The notes under the pieces: generated by a model
Told to the model about the DNA's origin: nothing
Database searches by the model: none
What the model saw: only the letters and a program-made list of their open reading frames with translations
From: Halomonas sp.
Lineage (GTDB): Bacteria; Pseudomonadota; Gammaproteobacteria; Pseudomonadales; Halomonadaceae
Direction of reading: 5' to 3'
DNA length: 64,000 bases
Assembly: GCA_018401555.1 (NCBI GenBank)
Contig: JAGYKP010000087.1
Location: 124,001 to 188,000, forward strand
Made by a program: the position numbers and the translations under genes
Part shown: positions 19,697 through 30,248 of the stretch, piece after piece
How the letters are laid out: each line of letters opens with the position of its first letter
Numbering within the stretch: the first letter of the stretch is position 1

Positions 19697-20311
19697 ATGC
19701 CTTCACTCTCCCGCCGTCGCTTCAGCCGACTCGTCCTTGCCACTCCGCTGGCGCTGCTGGGTATCGGCTCGGCCCGGGCAAATCTGATCGAGACGCAGCT
19801 CACCCGGGCGCACCTGCCGCGGCACGCCGACGAGGTCTGGGTGCTGGTGGACGACAGCCAGGCCACGCTCACCGTCTACCGCGGCAACCGCGAGCTGGAG
19901 CGTTACGCGCCCATTTCGCTGGGTCGCGGCGGCGCCCGGCCCATGCGCCTGCAGGGCAGCGGTGCCACCCCCAAGGGCGAGTTTCGCGTCAATCGCTTCA
20001 ACCACGAGAGTGACTGGCACCTGTTCGTCGGGCTCGATTACCCGACCCCGACCCATGCACGCGTCGCCCTGGACGAGGGGATCTTCAGCCAGCAGGACTA
20101 TGACGACTATTTCCGCTACTACCGAACCCATGGCTATCCCCCCCAGGATACCGCCCTGGGTGGCTTCATCGGCCTGCATGGCGTGGGCAAGGGAGATCCC
20201 GAGATTCACCGCCAGTTTCACTGGACCCAGGGGTGTGTCGCGGTGACCGATGACCAGATCGAGCGGTTGGCGGCGATGATCGATATTGGCACACGCGTCG
20301 TGATCCGCTAG
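19697..20311 (+). CDS. L,D-transpeptidase (YkuD domain)
   Basis: Periplasmic L,D-transpeptidase that forms 3-3 peptidoglycan crosslinks or attaches lipoproteins. It has 204 aa from ATG 19697. The N-terminus has SRRRFSRLVLATPLALLG and ends in SARA, a signal peptide with a twin-arginine look. The YkuD core has WVLVDDSQATLTVYRG, GATPKGEFRVNRFNH and the catalytic IGLHGVGKGDP ... WTQGCVAVTDDQ (His, Gly-Cys). No LysM domain. It lies 180 bp before an Lpp-like lipoprotein gene. Confidence 0.88.
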   Translation: MPSLSRRRFSRLVLATPLALLGIGSARANLIETQLTRAHLPRHADEVWVLVDDSQATLTVYRGNRELERYAPISLGRGGARPMRLQGSGATPKGEFRVNRFNHESDWHLFVGLDYPTPTHARVALDEGIFSQQDYDDYFRYYRTHGYPPQDTALGGFIGLHGVGKGDPEIHRQFHWTQGCVAVTDDQIERLAAMIDIGTRVVIR

Positions 20312-20361
20312 GCTGGTACATGCGCAAGGGACGTTGAAAGCGATGGACAAGCGCCGTTGCG

Positions 20362-20367
20362 TATAAT
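20362..20367 (+). promoter_or_regulatory. Consensus -10 box upstream of lpp-like gene
   Basis: Exact TATAAT at 20362-20367, with no well-spaced -35 (TTGAAA lies 22 nt upstream, too far). It implies a leader of about 120 nt containing small dyads (GCCTG-ATTTT-CAGGC near 20436), as expected for a very highly expressed lipoprotein mRNA. Confidence 0.5.
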
Positions 20368-20491
20368 AAAACAGCGTTTGACTCCTGTGCTTTGGCACAA
20401 GTCGCTGCAGACGCGCCTGCAGTCGCAGGCAAGACGCCTGATTTTCAGGCTTCTTTCAACGCAGTACCAAGGAAGACCCAAGGAGAACACC

Positions 20492-20755
20492 ATGACTCTG
20501 AAGACCACCCTGAAGCTGACCGCCGCCGCTGCCTCACTGGCCATCCTGGCTGGCTGTGCTTCCACCAGTGCACTGGAAGAGGTTCGCATGACCGCTGAGT
20601 CTGCACAGGCCGACGCTGCAGAAGCTCGCAGCATCGCTGTTCAGGCGCAGAACACCGCCAACCAGGCACAGCGTGACGCCCAGGCGGCTCTGCAGATGTC
20701 CGAGCAGAACCGCGACGAAATGAACCGTATGTTCCAGCGCTCCATGCAGAAGTAA
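20492..20755 (+). CDS. Lpp/OprI-like major outer-membrane lipoprotein
   Basis: 87-aa murein-lipoprotein type protein. The signal peptide ends in lipobox LAGC (mature C-ASTSALEEV). The rest is an uninterrupted alanine-rich heptad coiled coil (AQADAAEARSIAVQAQNTAN). The C-terminal residues are RSMQK, so the last residue is Lys, the residue that E. coli Lpp uses for covalent attachment to peptidoglycan. It starts at ATG 20492 behind AAGGAGAA. Codon use looks highly optimised. It is flanked on both sides by L,D-transpeptidase genes. Confidence 0.87.
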   Translation: MTLKTTLKLTAAAASLAILAGCASTSALEEVRMTAESAQADAAEARSIAVQAQNTANQAQRDAQAALQMSEQNRDEMNRMFQRSMQK

Positions 20756-20808
20756 TTCTGCTGGAGCGCCGGCATCGCCCTCGGGCGATGGCGGTTCTGC
20801 AGGAACAG

Positions 20809-20832
20809 AAGACCCCGCCTCGGCGGGGTCTT
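20809..20832 (+). terminator. Rho-independent terminator after lpp-like gene
   Basis: Perfect 11-bp stem AAGACCCCGCC / GGCGGGGTCTT with a 2-nt centre (TC), followed by CTTG. It sits between convergent genes and may serve both strands (the reverse strand shows an A/T-rich flank too). Confidence 0.85.
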
Positions 20833-20860
20833 CTTGTATCCGGCTTGCGGTTACTGATGC

Positions 20861-21896
20861 TCAGCGCTCGGCGATGGCGATGGACTCATAGAGGTTGCGG
20901 GGTTCGGTCGGCGCCGGCGTAGGCTCTTCCTCGGCCGTCTTGAGCAGCGAGATGGCCTGACCATCGGGGGCCTCCACCAGCTCGCGCAGGCGCTTGTAGT
21001 CCACCGGAGGCTGCTCCTCGCCGAAGACCTGGGCCACCTTGTCCATGGCGAACATCAGCGGCTCGAAGCCTTCGCGATTCTCTTCCAGTGCCGGGTAGGA
21101 CTGGGCCAGCAGCTCGCCATCCGCCGTCCAGCCGGCCTTGAACGGCTGGTCGATGATGTTGACCCGGGTGCCGCTGGGGACTCGCTCGTAGAGCGATTCG
21201 ATATCCTCGGGGAACATGCGGATGCAGCCGCGACTCACGCGCATGCCGACCCCTTCGGGCTTGTTGGTACCGTGGATCAGGTAGCTGGGGATGCCCAGCA
21301 GGATGGCGTGGCGGCCCAGCGGGTTGTCGGGACCGGCAGGGACCACCGACGGCGCCGGCTCGCCGCGGGCGGCGGCCTCGCGGCGCATCGAGGCGGGCGG
21401 GTGACCACGCGGGGTCCTTGACCTTGATGGTGGTCTTGGTCACCCCGACCGGCGTGGAAAACTCCTCGCGGCCTACGCTGATCGGGTAGGTCTCCACCAC
21501 GCCGGGCTCCGAGAAGTAGTAGAGGCGCAGTTCCGAGAGGTTGATCACGATGCCGTCCCGCTTGGCATCGGGCAGCACCCGGCGGGCCGGGATGGTGACC
21601 TCGGTATCGGCGAAGGGGGCCCAAAGGCTGACATCCGGATTGGCCATCCGGATCTCCTCGTAGCCGACGTTGTGCTTGCGGGCGATGTCGATCAGGGTGT
21701 CGCCCTCCTCGACGGTAACTTTATAGGGTTCGCCTATCACGCTGCCCTCTTCGGGCAACGCGTAATGGCCGCGCGGCAGCTCATGGACGTCGTCATAGTC
21801 AGGAGTGGCAGCCTGCGCACCGGAGGCGAGCAGGGCGCCGAATCCTATTGCCATGGCGCGGCGCAGGCCGCGTCGGGTGAATGTCAGGGTATTCAT
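20861..21896 (-). CDS. LysM L,D-transpeptidase (ErfK/YbiS type), one frame break
   Basis: Periplasmic L,D-transpeptidase with a signal peptide (GFGALLASGAQA), a LysM motif (YKVTVEEGDTLIDIARKHNV) and a YkuD domain. Catalytic residues read IHGTNKPEGVGMRVSRGCIRMFP (partly split here: HG near 21280, SRGC near 21220). It starts at ATG 21896 (MNTLTFTRR). The frame changes near 21400 between KDPAW and MRREAAARGEPAPS; both halves are conserved. E. coli relatives (LdtA/B/C) attach Lpp to murein, which fits the convergent neighbour. Confidence 0.88.
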
Positions 21897-22027
21897 CAGG
21901 TCTTTCAACTCCGGGAGGCTGGAGAGGCACCGGTGATTCCCTTGACCGGTGCCGGTGGTCGGTGCGATGAGACGTTCGATAACAGTATAGAGTGCAGGGA
22001 AAGTCGGCGGTTCGCCAGTTCTGCTAG

Positions 22028-22131
22028 GCCTTCGGCCAGCCACAAGCCACAAGGAGCAAGTTTCAAGGAAACCCTTGGGCCTTCGGTCAGCTACAAGCTA
22101 CAAGGAGCAAGTTTCAAGGAAAACCTGTTGC
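22028..22131. repeat. Two direct copies of a 52-bp palindromic repeat
   Basis: Two near-identical 52-bp units, 22028-22079 and 22080-22131, each beginning GCCTTCGG and holding AGCNACA heptads followed by AAGGAGCAAG-TTTCAAGGAAA. The same words occur after gap (27373), before yjbH and at 52430. They lie in the 350-bp gap between the LysM L,D-transpeptidase and mfd (both minus strand), which holds no gene. Confidence 0.85.
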
Positions 22132-22161
22132 TTCCAGCGATGTGAGCAACATCATCCTGGC

Positions 22162-22245
22162 TTGCAGCTTGCAGCTTGCAGCTTGCAGCTTGCAGCTTGC
22201 AGCTTGCAGCTTGCAGCTTGCAGCTTGCAGCTTGCAGCTTGCAGC
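22162..22245. repeat. Twelve perfect tandem copies of TTGCAGC
   Basis: Exactly 12 copies of the heptamer TTGCAGC, ending one base before the mfd stop codon (22247). Because 7 is 1 modulo 3, every forward frame reads the same repeating peptide (LQLAACS) and every reverse frame another (KLQAASC). Length polymorphism is expected here. Confidence 0.95.
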
Positions 22246-22246
22246 T

Positions 22247-25200
22247 TCAGGCGGCTTCTGCCTTGCGGTTCAGGAGTTCGAGCAGCTGCTCCACGGCCTG
22301 GAAGCGCGCCTCCTCGTTCTCCATGGCGGCCTCGAAGCGCAGGGTGTCGGCGCCATCCAGGCGATAGCGGCCCGGCTCGCGCTGGATAAGCTCCACCAGG
22401 GTCAAGGGGTCGACGCTGGTGTGGGCGCCGAAGATGACGCGGCCGCGCTCGGGGCCCGCCTCGAGGCGGGTGATGCCCAGGCGTTCGGCACGCTGGCGCA
22501 GTCGGGTCTGGCGCAGCAGGGTCTTCACCGGGCCCGGCAGCAGGCCGAAGCGGTCGATCATCTCCACCTGAAGCTCCTTGAGCTCGGCCTCGTCGGCGGC
22601 GCTGCTGATGCGCTTGTACATCACCAGGCGCTGCTGGACATCGTGCAGGTAGTCGTCCGGGATCAGGGCCGGCAGGTTGAGGCTGATCTCCACCCCCTCG
22701 TCGAGTGGTGCCTCGATATTGGGCGTCTTGCCGGCGCGGATGGCCGCAACCGCGCGGTCGAGCATCTCCATGTAGAGGCCATAGCCGATCGCCTCCATCT
22801 GCCCGCTCTGTTCGTCGCCGAGCAGCTCGCCGGCGCCGCGAATCTCCATGTCGTGACTGGCCAGGGTGAAGCCGGCGCCGAGGTCCTCGGCGGCACCGAT
22901 CGCCTCCAGGCGCTTGATCGCGTCACGGGTCATCGCCTGGGGCGGTGGAGTCAGCAGGTAGGCATAGGCCTGGTGGTGACTGCGCCCGACCCGGCCGCGC
23001 AGCTGATGGAGCTGGGCGAGGCCGAAGCGGTCGGCACGCTCGATCAGGATGGTGTTGGCGCTGGGTACGTCGATACCGGTCTCGATGATGGTGGAGCACA
23101 CCAGCACGTTGAAGCGCTTGTGGTAGAAGTCCGACATCACCCGCTCCAGCGCGCGTTCGGGCAGCTGGCCATGGGCCACCCCGACGCGGGCCTCGGGGAC
23201 CAGTTCGCGCACCGTCTCGGCGGCGGTCTCGATGGTCTTGACCTCGTTGTGCAGGAAGTAGACCTGCCCGCCGCGCAGGATCTCGCGCAGGATCGCCTCC
23301 TTGAGCACGGCCTCCTCGCGGCGCTGCACGAAGGTCTTGACCGACAGCCGGCGCGCCGGCGGCGTGGCGATGATCGAGAGGTCGCGGATGCCGCTCATCG
23401 CCATGTTCAGCGTGCGGGGAATCGGCGTGGCGGTCATGGTGAGGATGTCCACCTCGGCGCGCAGGCTCTTCAGGCGCTCCTTCTGGGCCACCCCGAAACG
23501 GTGCTCCTCGTCGATGATCAGCAGGCCCATCTTGGGCAGCTGCATGGACTTCGACAGCAGCTTGTGGGTGCCGATGACGATATCCGCCTGTCCCTCCGCG
23601 ATACGCTTGAGGGAGGCGGCCTGCCCCTTGCCGGCGGTGAAGCGCGAGATCAGCTCGATATTGACCGCGGTGTCGGCGAAGCGGTCGCGGAAGTTCTCGT
23701 AGTGCTGGCGGGCTAGCAGGGTGGTGGGTACCAGCACCACCACCTGGCGACCGGAATGCACCGCCAGGAAGGCGGCACGCATGGCCACTTCGGTCTTGCC
23801 GAAGCCCACGTCGCCGCACACCACCCGGTCCATGGGGCGCGGGGCGCTCATGTCGGCGATCACCGCCTCGATGGCGGCGCGCTGGTCGGGGGTCTCCTCG
23901 AAGGGGAAGGCGGCGGCGAAGCGCGAGTATTCGGCGTCCGGCGGCGCACAGGCGAAGCCCTCGCGGGCCTCGCGGCGCGCATAGATATCGAGCAGCTCGG
24001 CGGCGGTGTCGCGGATCTTCTCGGCGGCCTTCTTCCTGGCCTTCTCCCAGTGGTCAGAGCCCAGCCGGTGCAGCGGGGCGAGCTCGTCGTCGGCGCCGGC
24101 GTAGCGCGAGATCAGGTGCAGGTTCTCCACCGGCACATAGAGCCGGGCGCCATTGGCGTACTCCAGGGTGACGAACTCGGCGGCCTGGCCCCGGCCTCGA
24201 GCGTCTCGAGCCCCTTGTAGCGGCCCACGCCGTGGGCCTGGTGGACCACCGGGGCACCGGGGCGCAGCTCGGAGAGGTGGCGCACGGCCAGCTCGTCGGC
24301 ATCGGTGGCCTTCTCGCGCCGCCGGCTCTGGCGCACCACCTCACCGTAGAGTTCGGACTCGCTGATCACCGCCAGGCCGGGCTCGGTCAACCACAGCCCG
24401 GCCTCGATATCGCCCTCGGTAATGGCGATGGGGGCGTCGGCAGTGAGGAAGTCGGCAAAGTCCTCGACATGGGGCAGCGCCAGGCGCAGCGGCGCCAGTG
24501 CCTCCTCCAGGGCTTCCCGGCGGCCGCGCGACTCGGCCACGAACAGCACCCGGGTGTCGCCGCGGGTCTCCAGGAAGTGTGACAGGGTGGCCAGGGGTTC
24601 CCGGGCACGCGCGTTGATGCCCACGCTGGGCGGCGCCTGGGTTGCCGGCTCCAGGGCGTGGCGGTGCTCGCCCGCCTCGGTCAGCTCGACCCGGGGGTGG
24701 CGCTTGATCGCCGCGAACAGTTCGGCCACCGGCACGAAGGCGCGATGGGGCGGCAGTAGCGGCCGGGTGGGGTCGAACCCGAGGTTATCAAAGCGGCTCT
24801 CGATGGAGGCCCAATGGTGCTCGGCGGCGGCCAGGCACTCCGGCAACAGCGCCACCCGGGTACCTTCGGCGAGGTGCTCGAAGAGGGTGGCCGTCTCCTC
24901 GAAGAACAGCGGCAGGTACTGCTCGAGGCCGGGGGAGGGGATGCCCTTGAGGGCGTCCACATAGAGCGGGCACTGGCGCGGGTCGACATCGAACAGGGTC
25001 TCGAAGCCTTCGCGGAAGCAGGCGATGGCGCTGCGCGACAGGGAATACGTCAGGGCCGGCAGCAGCTCGATCCGCTCGACCTTCTCGGCGCTGCGCTGGG
25101 TGTCGGGGTCGAAGGTGCGCAGGGTGTCGATCTCGTCATCGAACAGGTCGATGCGCAGCGGCGCCTCCACGCCCATCGGGAAGAGGTCGATAAGGGCACC

Positions 25201-25695
25201 GCGCAGGGCGTATTCGCCGGGCTCGTAGACCGTCTCCACTGCCCGGTAGCCGGCGCGGGAGAGGGCGTCGCGGAAGCCTTCGCGATCCAGGGTCTGGCCC
25301 ACCTCCAGGGTGAGCACCCGGCCGGCGATGTACTCGACCGGTGCCAGGCGCTGCATCAGGGTGTTGATCGGCACCAGCACGATGCCGTGCTCGCCGTCCT
25401 GCAGCCGGCGCAGGGTGCGCAGCCGGGCGGAGACGATGTCCTGATGGGGGGAGAAGCTGTCGTAGGGCAGGGTCTCCCAGTCGGGGAAGGGCAGCACCGG
25501 CACCCGGCTGAAGAAATTCAGCTCGTTCTCCAGGCGCAGGGCCTGGGCGGTATCGGCGGTGATCACCAGCAGCGGGGCATCGCTGGCCAGGTGCGCCAGG
25601 GCCAGCGACACAGCGCTGCCCGGCAGCATCTGCCAGTAGAGCGTCTCGCGCAGCCCCTGGGGGCGCGGTGGGTCGAGCGGAGAGAATGTTGGCAT
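22247..25695 (-). CDS. mfd: Transcription-repair coupling factor Mfd (one frame break)
   Basis: Removes stalled RNA polymerase at lesions and recruits UvrA. About 1149 aa. It starts at ATG 25695 (MPTFSPLDPPRPQGLRE). The N-terminal UvrB-like part shows FPDWETLPYDSFSPHQDI; a shift near 24190 falls before the RNAP-interaction domain (LYVPVENLHLISRYAG). The RecG-like motor has CGDVGFGKTEVAMRA (Walker A), IDEEHRFGV (DEEH box) and QLRGRVGRS (motif VI). The TGA stop at 22247-22249 abuts the heptamer array. Divergent from gap. Confidence 0.95.
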
Positions 25696-25904
25696 GGTCT
25701 CGTATTGGGCTGTCGACGGGCGCGGCCCGACGGATCCTGTGTGGTCCTCGCGGTCGCCCATCATACCAGCCCGTCGGATTCTTGTAGTCAAACGCCCGTT
25801 CCTGTAATCCACCTACAGCGGGTGCGACCAACCAGCGATTGCCGCCGCACCCCGGGCCCGGGATAATGTCCGGGAACCCTTTGATCCCATCAGTGAGGCC
25901 TCAC

Positions 25905-27372
25905 GTGAGTCAGCAACCCTCCGATACCGTCTTCCAGGAATGGCACGACAACCAGGCGCTTGCCGAGCAGATGATCCCGATGATCGGTAGCCTCTACCGT
26001 CACAACAACGTGGTCACCACCCTCTACGGGCGCTCGCTGTTCAATCGCAGCGTGATCCGCATCCTGAAGGATCATCGCTTCGTGCGGAAGGTAGAGGGAA
26101 CCGAGCTCTCCGTGCAGGATACCTACCCGCTGGTCAAGGCGATGACCGAGCTCAACCTGGGGCCGGCCCACGTCGACGTTGGCAAGCTGGGCGTGGCCTT
26201 CAAGAAGCGCGGCGGCGGCGATGCGCTGGCCTTCCTGCGCGAGGAGCTCGCCGAGATCGTCGATGCCCATGACCCGAATGGCAATAACGGCGAGCCCAAG
26301 GACGTGGTCCTCTACGGCTTCGGGCGCATCGGCCGCATCCTCGCTCGGGTGCTGGTCGAGAAGGCCGGTGGCGGCAACCCGCTGCGCCTGCGCGCCATCG
26401 TGGTGCGCGGCCGCGGTGATATCGCGAAGGACCTCGAGAAGCGCGCCAGCCTGCTGCGCCGCGACTCCGTGCACGGCCCCTTCGACGGCACCATCAGCGT
26501 CGATGCCGAGGCGCGCACCATCACCGCCAACGGTAACGTCATTCAGGTGATCTACGCCGACTCCCCGACCGATGTCGACTACACCACCTATGGCATCAAC
26601 AACGCCGTGGTGGTCGACAACACCGGCATCTGGCGCGACGAGGCCGGCCTCGGCCAGCACCTGCAGTGCAAGGGGGTGGCCAAGGCGCTGCTCACCGCAC
26701 CGGGCAAGGGTGACATCAAGAACATCGTCTATGGCATCAACCATGATGACCTGAGTGATGATGACCGCATCATCTCCGCGGCCTCCTGTACCACCAATGC
26801 CATCGTCCCGGTGCTCAAGGTGCTCAACGACGAGTTCGGCGTCGAGCATGGCCACGTGGAAACCGTGCACGCCTACACCAACGACCAGAACCTGATCGAC
26901 AACTACCACAAGGGCGACCGCCGCGGCCGCAGCGCGCCGCTCAACATGGTGATCACCGAGACCGGCGCCGCCAAGGCCGTCGCCAAGGCGCTGCCGGAGC
27001 TGGAGGGCAAGCTGACCGGCAACGCGATCCGCGTGCCGACGCCCAACGTCTCCATGGCCATCCTCAACCTGCGCCTGGAGAAGGAGACCGACGCCGAGGA
27101 CGAAGTCAACGAGTACCTGCGCCACATGGCGCTGCACTCCCCGTTCCAGAAGCAGATCGACTATGTCGACTCGCCGGAAGTGGTCTCCACCGACTTCGTC
27201 GGCTCGCCGCCACGCCGGCATCGTCGACGCCCAGGCGACCATCGCCAACGGCAAGAACGCCGTGCTGTACGTCTGGTACGACAACGAGTTCGGCTACAGC
27301 TGCCAGGTGATCCGCATCCTGCAGCACATGTCCAACGTCAGCTTCCTCAAGCTGCCGCGCGCTAGCGCTTAA
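25905..27372 (+). CDS. gap: Glyceraldehyde-3-phosphate dehydrogenase, long GapB-like type (late frame break)
   Basis: NAD(P)-dependent GAPDH of about 489 aa. It carries an N-terminal extension of about 125 aa ([21 protein letters not shown] ... ) before the Rossmann motif [12 protein letters not shown]. The catalytic Cys is in [12 protein letters not shown]; the substrate region is THAYTNDQN-like (VHAYTNDQN) and RGRSAPLNM. It starts at GTG 25905. The frame changes near 27210 and the C-terminus ([15 protein letters not shown] ... LPRASA) ends at 27372. Pseudomonads carry the same gene order next to mfd and nqr, where this isozyme is linked to gluconeogenesis. Confidence 0.93.
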
Positions 27373-27440
27373 GGCCTGCGGCCAGCCTCAAGCCTCAAGG
27401 AGCAAGCTACAAGGAAACCCCTTGGGCTTGCTCCTTTCTT
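27373..27440 (+). terminator. Palindromic repeat acting as gap terminator
   Basis: After the gap stop come GCCTCAA heptads, then arm AAGGAGCAAG (27397-27406), an inner dyad CAAGG-AAAC-CCCTTG, the opposite arm CTTGCTCCTT, and TCTTTT. It is both a member of the palindromic repeat family and a plausible intrinsic terminator. Confidence 0.7.
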
Positions 27441-27457
27441 TTATGCGTCATACTGAC

Positions 27458-27496
27458 TTGCAGCTTGCAGCTTGCAGCTTGCAGCTTGCAGCTTGC
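27458..27496. repeat. Five tandem copies of TTGCAGC
   Basis: Five full copies of the heptamer TTGCAGC at 27458-27492 plus a partial copy, downstream of gap and about 165 bp before nqrA. Same unit and orientation as the array at 22162-22245. The remaining bases to 27661 hold the nqr promoter region; I see no gene. Confidence 0.93.
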
Positions 27497-27661
27497 CCCC
27501 TGCGACAATCTTTCCCTTGCCACAAGTCACCCCTTGCGACCTTTGCTCAGGTGGCCATCCCCTTGTCTTCTCTTTATAATCGTGTGGATTTTTCGGGGTG
27601 GGCCGGGTGTGCCTCGTGGCCCTTTCCTTACCGTTTTCCGATCCATCAACTGGGCGAGACT

Positions 27662-29014
27662 ATGATCGAAGTCAAGAAAGGCCTGGATCTCCCCATCACG
27701 GGAGCGCCCGAGCAGCGTATCGAGGATGCGCGGCCGGTGCGTCACGTGGCGGTCCTGGGCACCGACTACGTCGGCATGAAGCCGACCATGGAGGTCAAGG
27801 AGGGAGATACCGTCAAGCTTGGCCAGCTTCTGTTTACCGACAAGAAGATCGACGGTGTGCGCTTCACGGCGCCGGCCGCCGGTGAGGTGGTGGCCATCAA
27901 CCGCGGGGAGAAGCGCCGTCTGCTCTCGGTGGTGATCCAGGTCGCCGACTCCGAGGAGGCCGTCGAGTTTACCGCCCACGGCCGCGACAAGCTGGCCGGC
28001 CTGGAGCGCCAGGTGGTGGTTGACCAGCTGGTCGAGTCGGGCCTGTGGACCGCCCTGCGCACCCGTCCCTACTCGCGCACTCCGGCCATCGATGGTGTGC
28101 CCACCGATATCTTCGTCACCGCCATCGACACCCATCCGCTGGCCGGTGATCCCGCCAAGGTGATCAACGAGCAGACCCAGGCCTTCGAGGATGGCCTGAA
28201 GGTGCTGACCCGCCTCACCGAAGGCAATGTCTACCTGTGCAGCGGCCCCGACAGCAGCATTCCCGGTGGCAACATCGACGGCGTCCAGGCCCAGACCTTC
28301 GCCGGCCCGCACCCGGCCGGCCTGGTGGGCACCCATATCCACCATCTCTCGCCCGTCGGCCCTGCACAAGCGTGTCTGGCACATCGGCTACCAGGACGTC
28401 ATCGCCTTCGGCAAGCTGTTCGTCGAGGGCCAGCCTGGACGTCAGCCGGGTGCTGGCCGTAGGCGGTCCCCGCGCCGAGAAGCCGCGCCTGCTGCGCACT
28501 CGCCTGGGTGCCAGCACCGAAGAGCTGCTCGCCGGTGAGATCATCGAGCCCGATGATACCCGCGTCATCTCTGGCTCGGTCTTTGCCGGCTTCACCTGCG
28601 AGGGCAGCCTGCGCTACCTCGGTCGTTTCCATAATCAGGTCAGTCTGCTCGAGGAGGGCAACAAGCGTGCCTTCATGGGCTGGCTCTCCGCAGGCAAGAA
28701 CCGCCACTCGGTGCTCGGCATCTATCTCTCGAAGCTGACCGGCCTCAAGGATTATGCGCCGACCACCTCGACCAACGGCTCCGAGCGCGCCATGGTGCCG
28801 GTGGGTGCCTACGAGCAGGTGATGCCCCTGGACATCCTGCCCACCCAGCTGCTGCGCTCGCTGATCGTCGGTGACATCGAGACCGCCATGCAGCTCGGCT
28901 GTCTGGAGCTGGACGAGGAGGACCTCGCGCTGTGCACCTACGTGTGCCCCGGCAAGTACGAGTACGGTCCCATCCTGCGTGACAACCTCACCACGCATCG
29001 AGAAGGAGGGTTGA
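27662..29014 (+). CDS. nqrA: Na+-NQR subunit A (three frame breaks)
   Basis: Peripheral subunit of the sodium-pumping NADH:quinone oxidoreductase, near the ubiquinone site. It starts at ATG 27662 ([16 protein letters not shown]). Conserved stretches: [17 protein letters not shown] and [19 protein letters not shown]; then after shifts near 28360 and 28430, [32 protein letters not shown] and LEEEDLAL-like [20 protein letters not shown] third indel near 28993 hides the true end RIEKEG with TGA at 29012-29014. The stop overlaps the nqrB ATG (TGATG). Confidence 0.94.
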
Positions 29015-30248
29015 TGACCGTGGGTATTGCGACAAGACACTCGACGGTCGTCGAGCCGCACTTCCACAAGGGCGGCAAGTACGAGAAATTCTATCCGCTC
29101 TATGAAGCGGTAGACACCATCTTCTATGCGCCCCCGGATGTCGCCAAGACCACCGCCCACGTGCGTGACGGCGTCGACCTCAAGCGCATCATGATCACCG
29201 TCTGGCTGTGCACCTTCCCGGCGATGTTCTTCGGCATGTGGAATGCCGGCTGGCAGGCCAACGTGGCCATCGCCGAGGGCTACGGCTCCATGGCCGGCTG
29301 GCGCGAGGCGATCATGATGGTGCTGGCTTCGGGCCACAACCCGGACAGCCTGTGGGCCAACTTCGTGCTCGGTGCCACCTACTTCCTGCCCATCTACGCG
29401 ATCGACCTTCGTGGTCGGCGGCTTCTGGGAGGTGCTGTTCGCCATCAAGCGCGGCCATGAGGTCAACGAGGGCTTCTTCGTCACCTCCGTGCTCTACGCG
29501 CTGATCCTGCCCGCCACCATCCCGCTGTGGCAGGTGGCACTGGGCATCACCTTCGGCGTGGTGATCGGCAAGGAGATCTTCGGTGGTACCGGCAAGAACT
29601 TCCTCAACCCGGCCCTGACCGGTCGTGCCTTCCTCTACTTCGCCTATCCGGCGCAGATCTCCGGTGACGCGGTGTGGGTGGCGGCCGACGGCTACACCGG
29701 CGCGACCGCGCTCTCCATCGCCTTCCAGGACGGCATGGCCGCACTCACCGAGCAGTTCAGCTGGTGGGACGCCTTCCTCGGCTTCATCCCCGGTTCGGTG
29801 GGTGAGACCTCGACCCTGGCGATCCTGATCGGCGCCGCGGTGCTGCTGTGGACCGGTATCGCCTCCTGGCGAATCATGCTCGGCGTCTTCCTGGGCATGG
29901 TGGCGACCAGCGCGCTGTTCAACCTGGTCGGCTCCGACAGCAACCCGATGTTCGCCATGTCCGTGCTACTGGCACCTGGTGCTGGGCGGCTTCGCCTTCG
30001 GCATGGTGTTCATGGCCACCGACCCGGTCTCCGCCTCCATGACCAACCAGGGACGACTGATCTTCGGCGCCCTGATCGGCGTGATGACCGTGCTGATCCG
30101 CGTCGTGAACCCGGCCTTCCCCGAGGGCATCATGCTGGCGATCCTGTTCGCCAACCTGTTCGCGCCGCTCATCGACCATATCTTTGTTCAGGCCAACATC
30201 AAGCGCCGACTCAAGCGCACCGGTGTGCCGGCCGAGGAGACAGCCTGA
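29014..30248 (+). CDS. nqrB: Na+-NQR subunit B (two frame breaks)
   Basis: Membrane subunit carrying covalent FMN and riboflavin. ATG 29014 overlaps the nqrA stop. [17 protein letters not shown] opens the protein; multiple membrane helices follow. The flavinylated Thr lies in [12 protein letters not shown]. Frames change near 29405 (before [19 protein letters not shown]) and near 29962 (before [18 protein letters not shown]). The TGA at 30246-30248 overlaps the nqrC ATG, another TGATG junction. Confidence 0.94.

Noticed and set aside
22162-22245. CRISPR-like array
   Set aside because: The units are 7 bp, perfect and contiguous, without spacers, and no cas genes are present.
27662-29460. nqrA-nqrB fusion in one open frame
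   Set aside because: A one-base shift near 28993 reveals the normal nqrA end and a TGATG junction like the nqrB-nqrC one.
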